Source of the DNA: Amphirosellinia nigrospora
Lineage: Eukaryota; Ascomycota; Sordariomycetes; Xylariales; Xylariaceae
Length of the DNA stretch: 64,000 nt
Assembly (NCBI GenBank): GCA_004123355.1
Contig: SCHM01000003.1
Location: forward strand, 7,273,058 to 7,337,057
Direction: 5' to 3'
Shown here: positions 52,355-64,000 of the stretch, piece after piece
Layout: the number at the start of each line of letters is the position of its first letter
Numbering within the stretch: position 1 is the stretch's first letter
Program-made: the position numbers and the translations under genes
The notes under the pieces: generated by a model
What the model was told of the DNA's origin: nothing
What the model saw: only the letters and a program-made list of their open reading frames with translations
Database searches by the model: none

Positions 52355-52636
52355 TAATTATAAATCTATAAGCTTTAATAGCTATGCTTTACTATTAGCT
52401 ATAATACTTATAATCTTTATTTATAATAACTATTATTTAAAAATATATAACTATTATTCGTAAAATAGTTATAATAATAAAGTAAATATTAGCAATAAAT
52501 ATAGCTATTTTATATGAGTATTTAAACAGTTGCTTATATTATAAACTTAAACTTTTTTTCTTTTTACTTTATTTATAGATTTTATATATAATATATTATA
52601 TATAGCCTTATCTTTTCGAATATATAAAGCGTAACT
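52355..52636 (+). repeat. Right LTR of copy 1
   Basis: About 282 bp, matching 36054-36346. Beyond it, the sequence returns to the 3' internal region of the outermost element for about 640 bp, up to its right LTR. Confidence 0.75.
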
Positions 52637-53280
52637 TTAACTGTTTATATAAATATTTAAAACAATTTTTTATTAAGCTAAAAATATAAATAACTAAAAA
52701 ACAAAATAATAAATTTTAGTTTTAAAAAAAAAAATAAAAAGTTAAAAATATTTTTTATATATCCGTTATTATAAACTATATTATAAAATAGCGTAAAAAA
52801 GCTAAAAATATTAATAAATAATATTTAGCTATAAATTTAAAAAATTTTATAAAAAAACTAAAAAATATTATAAAATAAACTTAAAAATAATAAGTTTACT
52901 ATTATAATTAAATAAATAGCTAAAAGCTATAAAAAAAACAAGTTTATAATAAAATACGAAAATAATAATAAAACTACTTTATAAAAAATAAACGTATAAA
53001 AAATATAAAAAAAATATAAAGCTTATATAATAACTAATAAAATATATTAAATAATATAATTATTATATAATTAATTATTTAAATAGCTAATAATATAATA
53101 AAAATATAAAAAGCTTTATAAATTTTATAGCTATTAAAAATTAAAAAAAACTTTTTAGTTTAAAAATATTAATTCTAAAGATTTATTATTTAATTTTTTA
53201 TATAAAACAAATAAACTTATAGTTTTAAAACTTTATATGTATTAACGAATTTAAATCGAATTTTTTTTAAAAAAAAAGGT

Positions 53281-53541
53281 TATTATAACCTTACTTTTTT
53301 AACCTATTTATTTAAAGCTATAGCTATATTAATAGCTACCCTACAAAAAATATATAGCAATACTAAGCTAAGCAATATAAAGCGGTAATATTAAGCGGTA
53401 TAAAGCATATACTTATAAATACTTATTACTACTTATAAATTAATATATTAATATTTTTTTTTTTTCCTTAAATAGAATATTAGCTTTTAATATAAGGTAA
53501 ATTAAATATTTAAACCTTTTGCCTATATTGCATCTATTATA
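53281..53541 (+). repeat. Right LTR of the outermost element
   Basis: About 261 bp, matching 19541-19798 along its length, and followed by the ATAAA duplication. It is more mutated at its start than the left copy. Confidence 0.7.
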
Positions 53542-53546
53542 ATAAA

Positions 53547-56500
53547 GCGTAGTTTTTAATATTTAACGTAATTTTTTTATTTATTTTAAACAATAAAACA
53601 ACAGTAGCTTTTATGTTATTAAATTAAACAATTATAAAATTGTTAAAATTAATATATTAAGTTTTTACGTTATATAATTTCGGCGATATTTTTTTAATAA
53701 TTTAACTTTTAAATTTATATAATTATTTTTCGTTTAATAAGCTTTTATAAAGTTTTTAGAATATTTTTTTTTTAAGGTTTTTTTATATTTTTAAATTAAT
53801 TAAATTATAAAAATTGTTAAGCTTAATTATTAAAAATTATTTTTAGCTTTAGCGCTTTTTTAAATTTTCGAATATATTTTTAAAAAATAGTTTTATTAAA
53901 CTATTTGTTATTATATTTTCTGTATAAATTTATTTTAATTATATTATTTTTTATTTAATTTTTTATAAATAAAATATATTTAAATATTTATATATTTATT
54001 TTTATTATATTATTAATTTTTATAAATATAATAAAACTTTAATTATTATTATAAATAACTATTATATAAAGTTTTTTAACATTTTTACTACTTTTTTATT
54101 TTTTTATAACCGGTGTTTAGTTCGTTATATAATATAAAAACTATATTATTTTTTTAGCTATATTATATTTTAATATTTAGTTTTATACGTTAATAATTAT
54201 ATTTATTATAGCTTTAATAATTAGCTAATTATATTGCTATTAAAGTTAAAAATATATTTTAAGGTTAATTTTTATATATTTAGATTTTTTTTTAGTTTAT
54301 TAGTTTAGCTTATTAAAAGCTATAATAGTTTTTAAAAAATAAAATAATAATTTTTATACCTAATAAATATTTAAAAATTTATTTAACCGCTATTTTATAA
54401 ATAAATATAAAGTTTAAAATATAATAATTATTATTAATATTATATACGTAATATTTAGCCGAGTTTTTATTATTAAATATATTAATAACTTTACGCTAAA
54501 TTAATATTTATATTTTTTGTTTTTTAAAATATTTATTTTAGTTTAGCTTTTATAGCTTTATTATTATAAAAGTATTTATTAGTTTATAATACTTTAATTT
54601 ATATTATATAAATATTTTATCGATATATTTTTATTAATTAAAATATATAGTTTTATTTATTTTATATTATATATATAAATACTTAAATAATATTAATATA
54701 AGCTTAGGTTTATTATTTAAAATTTTTATTTAAAGCTGCTTTAATATTATTAATTTTTAGTTTATTTTTTTTTATTATAAATAAATTATTAATATAAACT
54801 ATAAAAAAATTTTTATTTTATTATTTATAAATATATTATAATTAGCGCTAATTAGTTTATAATTTAATATAATAAAAAATTTAAATAGTATTTTAAACTA
54901 GATTTTAAAGCTATTTTTTAAAGCTTGTTTTAAACTATATAAAGCTTTTTTTAGCTTGTTAAACTCGTTTTATATTATTTAAATTTATATAATTATTCGA
55001 TAAAATATTTTTTTTATTTTTCCGTAAAAAAACGCTATTTTTATGTTTATTTATTTTATTTTTAGATTTTAAGCCGCTATTATAATAAATAAAATCTTAT
55101 AATTTATTAGCTTAATAATTAAAATAAACGTTTTAAAAAATTAACGCTTTTAATTTATTTAAATTTTTAAACTATTTATTTTATTTTATAGCAAATAATT
55201 TATTATTAAAACTACGTTTAAATTTATATATTTATTTATTTTTTAAATATATATATTTATAGTATATATTATTAACGTTTAAATTTTATTTTTAACTAAA
55301 AATTTAAATTTAATTTTTATTTTTTTTAATTATTTTTTTTATTTAAGTTTTTAGTACTTTTTATATAAAAAGTTTAATTTTATTACTTTATAATTTTAAT
55401 ATAGCTGCTAAAAACTAGTATAATATATAATGTTTAAATTAAATTAAAAAAAAGCTAAAAACTTTTAAATTAATATTTAAATTAAGTTTATTAAAAATTT
55501 TATTAATAATTTAAAAGTCCGGCAGTTTTTAATAAATAATATAACTTTATTTAAAAAATATAATAAAAAGTTTATAATTAAATTTATTATAATATTTTAA
55601 TTAAAAATAATAATATTTTAACGTTTTTATTTTATTAATAAAAATATAAGTTTTTTTATTTTTATAATTTATAACTATATTATTTGTTTAAAATTAATAA
55701 AAACTTTATAATATATTAAATAGTTATAAAATTTTGCTAGTTATTATAACATTTTGTTTAATATTAAAATATATATTTATTTCGTATAATTTTAATAATA
55801 TTATACCGTATTATTTTATAAATAAAATTATTATATCCGACTAAAATTTTTAATATTAATTTAAGATTTAGTTTTTTTATTTATATTTAAAAATAAATAT
55901 AATTATTATAGTTTGTATAATATTTTAATATAAAAATATAAGTTTTAACTATAAGCTTTTTTAAAAAATATAACGTTAAAAATATAAGAACTTTTATTAT
56001 ATAAATAATTAATAGTTGTTATAATTTTAAGCTAATATTTCGAGTTAAAAATACTTTTATTATTAAATAAAAATTTTTTATATATTATAATATTAAAACT
56101 TTTAGCTATATTATTATTTTTATATTTACGTATTTATTAGTTTAAATGTTTTTTTTTATAATTAGTTTATTTAATTAACGTTTTTCGAAATAAATTTGCT
56201 TTTTATTTTATATATATAATATAATATTTTATTTTTATAGTTTAAAATTAGCTAATATATATACAAGCATCCTGTTTATATAAATATCCTATTTATTTTT
56301 TTTATTTTTATACTTTATTATTATTTTTAAATATTTTAATAATTATAATAGTATTAATATAAAAAACAATTTATAGCTTATATTATAAGCTATTAATTAA
56401 CGAAAAATTATTGTTATAACGTGCTATAAAATTTATAATATTTTTATTCGACTTTTTATATATATTATAATAAAATTTTATTAAAATAAAATAAACGGCT

Positions 56501-58144
56501 AATAATATATAAATTATTAAAATTTAAAAAGCAATTAATCGTATAATATATATTTAATTTAAATACGCGAAAATTTTTACTTAAATTAAATAATATTAAA
56601 AATATAGCTAATTAACTATTATATAAATATAACGCGTTATTTATTAAAATTAACTAAGCTTTAAACTTTATATAATAATTATTTAATTTTCGAACGCGTT
56701 TTAATTATTAAATTAATTATTAATAAATTTTATATAAAAATTTTAATAAATATTAAAAATAGTTTAAGCTTATATAAATATAATTATAGCTAAAAATATT
56801 TATAAATAATATTTATAACTTTAACGAAATAAAGTTTATAATAAACTAAATATTATTTAAAATAGTTATAACGTTATATAAACGTTATAAATAATTAAAA
56901 GCTATTTAATAAAATAATTAAAAATAAACAATTATTATTTATACTATTTTATTATATAGCTATTTTATTTTATTATATATTATTTTAGTTAAATTAATTT
57001 ATTTATAATTTTAATATAAAAATAACTATTTATTAACCGATTAAAAAATTAAAAAATAAAAAAATAGCTAAACTATAAACGAAAAAAGTTTAAATTAGAT
57101 TAAATATTTCGATTATTATATAATACGTTATATAAAAAAGTTTTTATTACTTTTTAATTTTAAATAGTTATAAAAATTATTATTTTATTAAATTTAAATT
57201 ATACGCTAAAAAATATAAAATTATTATTTTTTATATATTTATTTATTTATTATATAAACTTTAATTTTTAAATATTAATTATTTTAGTTTTTTAAAACGG
57301 TTATATAATAAAAAAATTAACAAATTAGTTTAAGTTTATATTATTTATATTAAAAAAAAAAATTTTCTTATATTATTTTAACTATATATAACGCTATAAT
57401 AATACTAGAAAATATTAAAAAGTTTTTAAAAGGTTAGCTTTATTTTGTACGATTTAAAGTATATTATTTTATAATTTTTATTTAAAAATTTAACTAAAAT
57501 ACTTTTAAAGTTGTCCGATAAATTTTAAATTTAAAAGTTATAAATATTTTATAACGTAAAAAATACTAAATTATAAGTTTAATATATTAAATATAAAATT
57601 ATATAATATTAAATAGCTTTTTTATAATTGTTTTAAATATAATTAATTTAATTATAAAAAAATAAATATATTAAATATTAAATTATATTATTTTAATTTA
57701 AAATAGCTAAACTTAAAAAATAAATTATAAACTAAGCTAACGTTATTATATAAAAAACAAACAGATTTAAGTTAAAAAAATATTTATTATATAAAAAAAA
57801 TAAAATTAAAAAACTAAAAAAGCTATTAAAAGCTAAATAAATAATAAAATATAATCGAATAATTATTATATAAAAAAAATATTATAAATAAATAGTACTA
57901 TAAAATTTATAATAAGCCCGGATATAATACGCGTATATATTAAAATAAAATAAAAATATTTAGCGAAAATAATTCCGATTAAATTTAATTAATTTTTTAT
58001 ATTATAGTTAAATTATTTTAATTGTTTGTATAAAAGTACAAAATATTAAACAAAATGCTTATATAAGCAAAATATTTATGTGGTATATTAAATTATTAAT
58101 AAATTTATTAATATATATTTATATATTAGTTTTATTTTTTATAA
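53547..58144. other. RIP-type DNA, origin not resolved
   Basis: 4.6 kb of AT-rich sequence between the outermost element and the second retrotransposon copy. No paired repeats, ends or frames were recognised. It probably consists of one or more older transposons hit by the later insertions. Confidence 0.4.
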
Positions 58145-58434
58145 AAGTTATAGATTTATAAGCTTTAGTAGTAGTGCTTTATTATTAGCTATAGTATTTA
58201 TAATTTTATTTATAGTAATTGCTATTTATAATGAATATATAACTATTATTCGTAGTAAATATAGTATAATAAATAAAAGCAAGCATTAGTAATAAATATA
58301 ATTACCCCGCGAGTATTTAAATAGTTGTTTATAATATAAACTTAAACTTTTTTTTTTTTTACTTTATTTATAGATTTTATATATAATATTTATATATATT
58401 AAAGCTTTATTTTTTTAAATATATAAAATATAAC
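58145..58434 (+). repeat. Left LTR of copy 2
   Basis: About 290 bp, the third LTR of this family in the window. The small island CCCCGCGAG near 58304 is less mutated than the surrounding DNA. Confidence 0.7.
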
Positions 58435-61400
58435 TATTTATAAATTATTTAAAATATTATAAAGTATTAAAATTGCTTTTATAATATTTTTTAACTAAAT
58501 TAAACGATTAATTTAACCTAAAAATATTAAAATGCTTTTTAAAAAAAAACTAAAATAATAAGCGCGTATAGCTATATATATTAAAGCTTTTATTAATATT
58601 TTAAACTTGTTTATTTCGAATATTTAAAACGATAAGCTTTTTATAATAAAACTTTAGTAAATAATAAAAAATATATTTATTTTAGCTTTTTTAACTATAT
58701 AAAACTATATAATAGAGCCGTAAAAGCTATTATTTTTAATTAATTTAGTATAATAATTTTTAGTATTATTAATAATTATATATTTAAAAATAAAAATTTA
58801 ATATAAAGTTATTAGTTTTAATCGGATAATTTAATATTTAATTAATATTATATAAAATTATAAATAAAAAAGCTAAATTTAGCTTTTATTTTAAACTAAT
58901 AATATATTATAATAAATAATTTAGTTTAGTTTTAATAAAAATATAAACTAAACTATATAAATAATATATATAAAAATTTTATTATTATTTTTTAAAAAAT
59001 AAAAATATATACTTTTTAATAATAGTTTATTATTATTTAGCTATTAATTTATATATATTGCTAAAAAATTAAATAAATAAAATAAAGTTTTATTTAATTA
59101 AAGCAAAAAAAATAAAATAAAATTACTATTTTTTATAATAAATATATATTATATTAATATATACTATTAATATTTTTTAATTTATAATTAAAAAATAATT
59201 TTAGCTAATAATAAACTAATTAATAAACTATTAATTAATTATTAAATAAACTTAAAAAATAATTAAATAATATAATTATGTTTAAAATAATTTAAATATT
59301 TTAAATTAATAAATAATTAATTTATTAAATCGTTATAAATAATTTTTATTTTATTAAATAATAAAAATAATTATTATATAGCTAAAATTAATATTTATTT
59401 TTTATAATAATATAATTAAAAATAAATTTAAGTTTAAAATATAAATTTAAGCTATATAAATTATTTTAAATTTAATATTAATTAGTTTTATAATAATATA
59501 GCTAAAATAATTAATATTAAAATTTATATTAAAAGTTATATAATTAACGATTTTTTTTTTTATTTTTATTTAATTATTTAATATATTAATTAATTTAAAA
59601 ACTATTTTAAAATATTTTAAAAAAATCTATATTAATATTAATCGTAATAAAAAAGCTAAATTAATTTTTAATTATTTAGTTTTAATTAATAATATTAATT
59701 AAAATTTTTAAATTTTAAACTATTTTTATTTATTTAATTAATAAAACTAAATTTAATAAAAAATAAAAAAAAATTTAAAATAAATTATTTTTTAATTAAT
59801 AATTAAAACTATATTAAAATATTTAAAAAAAAATATTAATTTTAACGTTTATATAAAATATTATTTTTAAATAGTTTATTATTTAATAATATTAATTATA
59901 AACGAAATAAAACTTATAAAAAAAACATAAAAATTTATTATTATAATTTTTATTTTTTTTTTTTTTTTTTATTCGAACGATTTTTCGTTTATTTTAAAAC
60001 TAAATAATAATAATAATAATTTTGCTTAATTATTTAAGCTTAATATTAATAAAAATAATAATTAATTTTAATAATAAATATTTTAATTATTATTAATAAA
60101 AATATATTTCGAAAATATTTTTTAAAAATTAAACTTTAATAAATAAATAAAAAGTTTAAAATATTATTATTTTAATTATATATAATATATTAAAATATTA
60201 AGCTAATTAATATATAAAAAAAAATTTATAATAAATATAAAAAAAAAAATAATTTAAAAAAAATAGCTTTTTTTTTAAAAAAATATTTTTAAAAAATATT
60301 ATTAGTTATAAAATAAATTTAATAAAAAAATATTTAAATAAAAAATTTTTATTATATATTTATATTTTATATAGTAATAGATTTTTTTTAATTATAAATA
60401 ATTTTTTAAAAATATAAAAATAAATATATATATAAATATAAACTAATAATTTATAAAAAAAATTATTAAACTATTTAATTTTATTATTATTATAAATTTT
60501 TTATTAAAAAAGTTATAAAATATAATAATAAAAATAAAAAAAATATTAATTAAGTTTTTTATTATTATTAAAAATATATAAAAAGTTTTAAAAATAAATT
60601 TTTAATTATTATTAATTTAATTTATAATATTATTTTAAACAAATTATAGTTTAAATATTATAATATTTTATTAAATTATTAATAAAATTATTTAATATTT
60701 TTATTTTAATTATTTTTTAATTATAATATAAATATTATTTAATAATAAACGAAATAATATATAGCTATAATATTTAGCTTATTAATTTAATATTAATTAA
60801 TAAAATTATAATTTTAAAATCGAAAAAATATAATATTAATAATAATAAAAAAAACGAAATAATATTTAAAAAACGTAAAACTAAAAATATTTATTTTAAA
60901 GCGTAATAATTTAATATAAAAAATTTTAATAAAATAAAATAAATAATATTTAATTAGTTTTTATTAAAATTTATTTTTAAAAAATATAAATTATATTTTT
61001 TACGAAAAATATAATTTCGATTTTTATTTAAAAGTTTAATAAAAAAAGTTTTTATTATATAAAATAAAATAATATTAATTAATATAAAAAAAAACTAATA
61101 ATTAAAATATTTAATTTAAATATAATTGCTTTTAATATAATAATAAAAAAAACTAAATAAAAAATGTTTATATTATTAATATTAATAAAATTAATAAAAT
61201 AATTAAAAAATTAAAAAAAAATAAAAATAATTTTTAAAAAAAAAAATAAAAAATTAAAATAAAAAGCGTAAAAAAAATACTTAAAAAATATTAAAACTTA
61301 ATTATATTTTTAACTAAATAAACTTTAATATATTATTATTATATTATTTATAAATAAACTATAAAATAAAATTTATTAAAAATAAATTTAAAGCTAATTT

Positions 61401-62280
61401 AAATTATAGTTTTTTATATAAAATATTATTAAATAAATTAAAAGCTATATAAAAATTTTTAATTAAAAATTTATATAAAAGTTTTATTAAGCTTAATAAT
61501 ATTTTATATAGTATATTTATTTATTTATAAAAAAAATAATAATAAGTTTTTTTTTATATAAATTATTATAAACTAAATAAAATTATAAAAAAAAACTAAT
61601 ATTTATTTTTTTTTATTAAAAAACTTTAGCTTATATTATTAAAGCGAAAATTTTTATTTAATTTAATATATAATAAATATTTAATTATATTTATATATTA
61701 TTAAAATAAAAATTATATAATATTTTATATAAAATATAATATATATTAATTATTAGTATTATTGTTTAATTTTATTAATAGATTTTTAATGTTTTAATAA
61801 TATATTAATAATATATTATTTAATTTTTTAAATAATTTTATAATATTTATATAAATAATATTATTATTTATTCGAAAATAATAAAAAATATATTATTTAT
61901 ATATATTATATATTAAAACGATTAATTTAAACTAAATTATAAATTAATTTAAAAAAATCTAAGTTTTATATTATTAAAATTAAATTTTTAAATTATATTA
62001 TTAATATTAAAAAAATTTAAATAAATTTTATTAAAATTAACGTTATATTAAAATAAAAATTTTTATGTCGGTTAAAAACGTATAATTTTTTTTAAAATTT
62101 TATAATTTTTATTAAAACTTTATTAATATTTAAAATTATATTATAGCGCTTTTAAACCGATTAATATAAAAAAACATACTTTTTAAATAAACTAAAAATA
62201 TAAAAAGTTATTTTATTAGTTTAAAAAAGCTTTAATAAAATTTTTTTTATTAAAATATTTTAATTATAATTTATTAATAA

Positions 62281-63888
62281 CTAAAGGCCTTTTAATTTAG
62301 GGGCAAAAATACTTAAGTTTTTAAGAACTATATATTTAAATTAGTAAATAAGTTATAATTATTAGTTATATTAGTTCGCTCCTTTTTAATAAATTATATA
62401 TAGTAAAACTTATTATTTTATTTTAATTTATTAACTATAATATTTTATTTTTTATATAATTATATAATTATATTATAAAAATATTCGGCTATTTAGTTAA
62501 TAATAGCAATAAATTTGCTTATAAATATAAATTAATATATAATATTTTTTATATTTGTTTTATTAATAATAATAATATATACTAAAGTTATACTATTATT
62601 TTATAATTAAATTATAATTTTAAACTATAAAATAAAATTAAAAAATTAAATATTATAACGAATAATTAATTTTTATTTTAAGTAAAAAAAACTTACCGTA
62701 ATATTAAAATTTTAAAACGATTTTTAACTTAAATAAAATTAAAAAAGTTTTTTAATAAATATAAATTATTATTTTAAATTTTAAATATAATTACGAGCTA
62801 TTTTTAATTTTAAATATAATTATAAACTATTTTTAATTTTAAATATAATTATAAATTTTTATTTTAAATAATAATGTTATTATAAAGTATATTAATTTTT
62901 ATAACGTATTAAATTTTTATTTTTTTCGAAAAAAGCTTAAGTTTGCTAATAAGTTTAAAAAAAACCTTATAAATTAGCTAAAACGTTTAAAAAAAAAAAA
63001 CTTTTTAAAAAAAGCTTAAGCTTATTAATAAGTTTAAAAAAAACTTTATAAGTTAATTAAAACGTTTAAAAAAAAAAACTTTTAAAAAAAACTTAAGCTT
63101 ATTAATAAATTTAAAAAAAACTTTATAAGCTAGCTAAAATATATAAAAAAAAAAAACTCGAAAACTTAAAAAACGTATTTATTACGATTAATTTAAAGCT
63201 TTAAAGTTTTTAAAAACTTAAAAACTACGTTTAAAATATTATAATAAAAAATAAAAAAATAAGCAAAAAAAGTTATAAATAAACTTTATAAAAAATACTA
63301 CTATATTTATTATGTTAATATAATAGCTAATTTTATAATAATTATAGTTTTTTTAAAAAATAACTTAATAAAAATTATATTTAAGCAAAGTTTATAATAG
63401 TAATATTAGTTTATAATTTAAAAATAATAAATATTTAAATTAATATTAAATTAAAAAAAAAAAAAATAAAATAACTATAAATATAATTAAACAAATAATA
63501 TTAAATAATACGGTTAATATAATATATAATTATTAAATAATCGGGTTTAATAAAATATATAACTATTAAATAATTAAATTTAATATAAAATTAAATTTAG
63601 TATAACTTATAATAAAAAAAAAATTAAAAATAAAACTTTATAATTTATTTATATTATATTATTATTTTTAATATAAATATTTAATTTTAAATTATTTATT
63701 AAATTTATAGTTATTTATATAATAAAAAAAATATTAAAAATTAAATATATATAATAGTAAATAAAAACAAAAAAGTTTTAATTCGGGTAAAAGAATTTTT
63801 TATTTAAGATATAAAAAATAAAAAATTTTTTTATCGATAAAAAAACCTTTTTTTTATTTAGTTGTACTTTTTTTATAAAACTTAAGCA
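62281..63888 (-). mobile_element. TSD-less element, copy Z (1.61 kb)
   Basis: On the minus strand, it starts TGCTTAAG at 63888 and ends in AAAAGGCCTTTAG at 62281. The empty site is seen in copy 1 near 50091. It is about 70-80 bp longer than copies A, B and W because the internal array has three units (62934-63160) instead of two. The flanks show no target duplication. Confidence 0.8.
62934..63160 (-). repeat. Tandem array, about 72 bp x3, inside copy Z
   Basis: Three units of AAGCTTAAGCTTATTAATAA plus an AAACGTTTAAAA block and a poly-A run. Other copies of the element have two units. Confidence 0.75.
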
Positions 63889-64000
63889 AAATTAAAACTA
63901 ATTTATTTAATAGCGTTAGTTTTAATATATTATTATAACTATATAAAACCTAGTATTTTATAATATATTTTTCGAAAATATTTTATAATATTAAATTAAA

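Larger units (their letters stand above)
36054..52636 (+). mobile_element. LTR retrotransposon, copy 1, decayed and carrying several insertions
   Basis: LTRs at 36054-36346 and 52355-52636 (about 290 bp) share AAGCTTTAATAGCTATGCTTTA, TTAAACAG.T and TATATAAAGCGTAAC. The second copy of the same element begins at 58145, and its interior gives the uninterrupted version. Alignment to it shows insertions at 37997-43982, 44781-45954 and 46436-49146. Without these it is about 6.7 kb, a normal full length. Coding content is erased beyond recognition; the family is not decidable. It is inserted in the outermost element. Confidence 0.75.
19541..53541 (+). mobile_element. Outermost LTR retrotransposon, heavily decayed, spread over 34 kb by nested insertions
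   Basis: Paired LTRs at 19541-19798 and 53281-53541, both starting at a TGTTATAGCC-type end. They are flanked by a 5-bp duplication ATAAA (19536-19540 and 53542-53546). Subtracting the elements inserted later (20433-21183, 24594-34081, 36054-52636) leaves about 7.2 kb, the normal size of a full fungal LTR retrotransposon. Its own internal pieces are roughly 19799-20432, 21189-24593, 34082-36053 and 52637-53280. Coding capacity is erased throughout; the family (Gypsy or Copia) cannot be told. It must be the oldest member of the nest. The AT-rich duplication alone would be weak evidence, but together with the net length it is convincing. Confidence 0.65.
19250..64000. repeat. RIP-mutated AT-rich block of nested transposons
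   Basis: Nearly continuous very AT-rich DNA in which CpA and TpG are almost absent and the remaining G/C sits mostly in GC, ACG, TCG and AGCT contexts. This is what fungal RIP (C-to-T in CpA of duplicated DNA) produces. No credible protein frame survives; the few open frames are runs of Lys, Ile, Leu and Asn codons. It runs off the right edge. Two GC islands (20435-21180 and 44860-45110) are parts of later insertions that escaped heavy mutation. Confidence 0.9.
58145..64000 (+). mobile_element. LTR retrotransposon, copy 2, left part (runs off the window)
   Basis: Left LTR 58145-58434, matching the LTRs of copy 1. The interior is collinear with 36347-37996, then 43983-44780, 45960-46435 and 49147-50230 of copy 1. 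It therefore serves as the empty-site reference for the insertions there. It carries one insertion of its own, at 62281-63888. Coding content is erased. Confidence 0.75.

Overview
The window looks like chromosomal DNA of a filamentous ascomycete (Pezizomycotina). The left part carries genes with short 51-120 nt introns (GT...AG, CTAAC/CTAAT-type branch sites). The families are typical of such fungi: two divergent fungal protein kinases, a TRI12-type MFS transporter, a CorA-like membrane protein and a 2-oxoglutarate/Fe(II) dioxygenase. From about 19.2 kb to the end, the DNA is extremely AT-rich and almost free of CpA/TpG, the signature of repeat-induced point mutation (RIP) of transposons.

Left part (1-19.2 kb): kinase pseudogene (542-1568, +) split by a solo LTR; a second solo LTR (2891-3034); TRI12-like transporter (3822-5954, +, six exons); a longer diverged LTR (about 5965-6264, -); CorA-like gene (7315-8715, -); second kinase (11211-13051, -); 2OG-Fe(II) oxygenase (17174-18699, -). 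Between these lie long stretches in which no gene was recognised. Every reading-frame break that could be resolved in these host genes is a one-base deletion. In three genes the spliced exon lengths return to a multiple of three if exactly two bases are added back. This points either to uncorrected homopolymer errors in the assembly or to strongly deletion-biased decay. Three in-frame stops are instead C-to-T or G-to-A changes in CpA/TpG context, as RIP would give.

Right part (19.2-64 kb): a nested set of transposons. The outermost is an LTR element at 19541-53541 with ATAAA duplications at its ends; its own length is about 7.2 kb once later insertions are subtracted. Into it went (a) a compact TRIM-like LTR element (20433-21183), itself hit by a solo LTR; (b) a second LTR element (24594-34081); and (c) a third (36054-52636), of which a second copy starts at 58145 and runs off the window. 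These host two further families: a compact LTR element of about 1.18 kb with 216-bp terminal repeats (two copies), and a family of TSD-less elements of 1.5-2.5 kb (six copies).

The TSD-less family is the most interesting item. It has a fixed 5' end (TGCTTGAG...), an inverted copy of that end lying about 30 nt inside the 3' end, a 3' hairpin followed by CTAG, and mostly A|T target sites without duplication. Two members sit directly head to tail. These are features of rolling-circle (Helitron/Helentron-like) elements, here probably non-autonomous with different interiors. No CRISPR, rRNA or convincing tRNA gene was seen.
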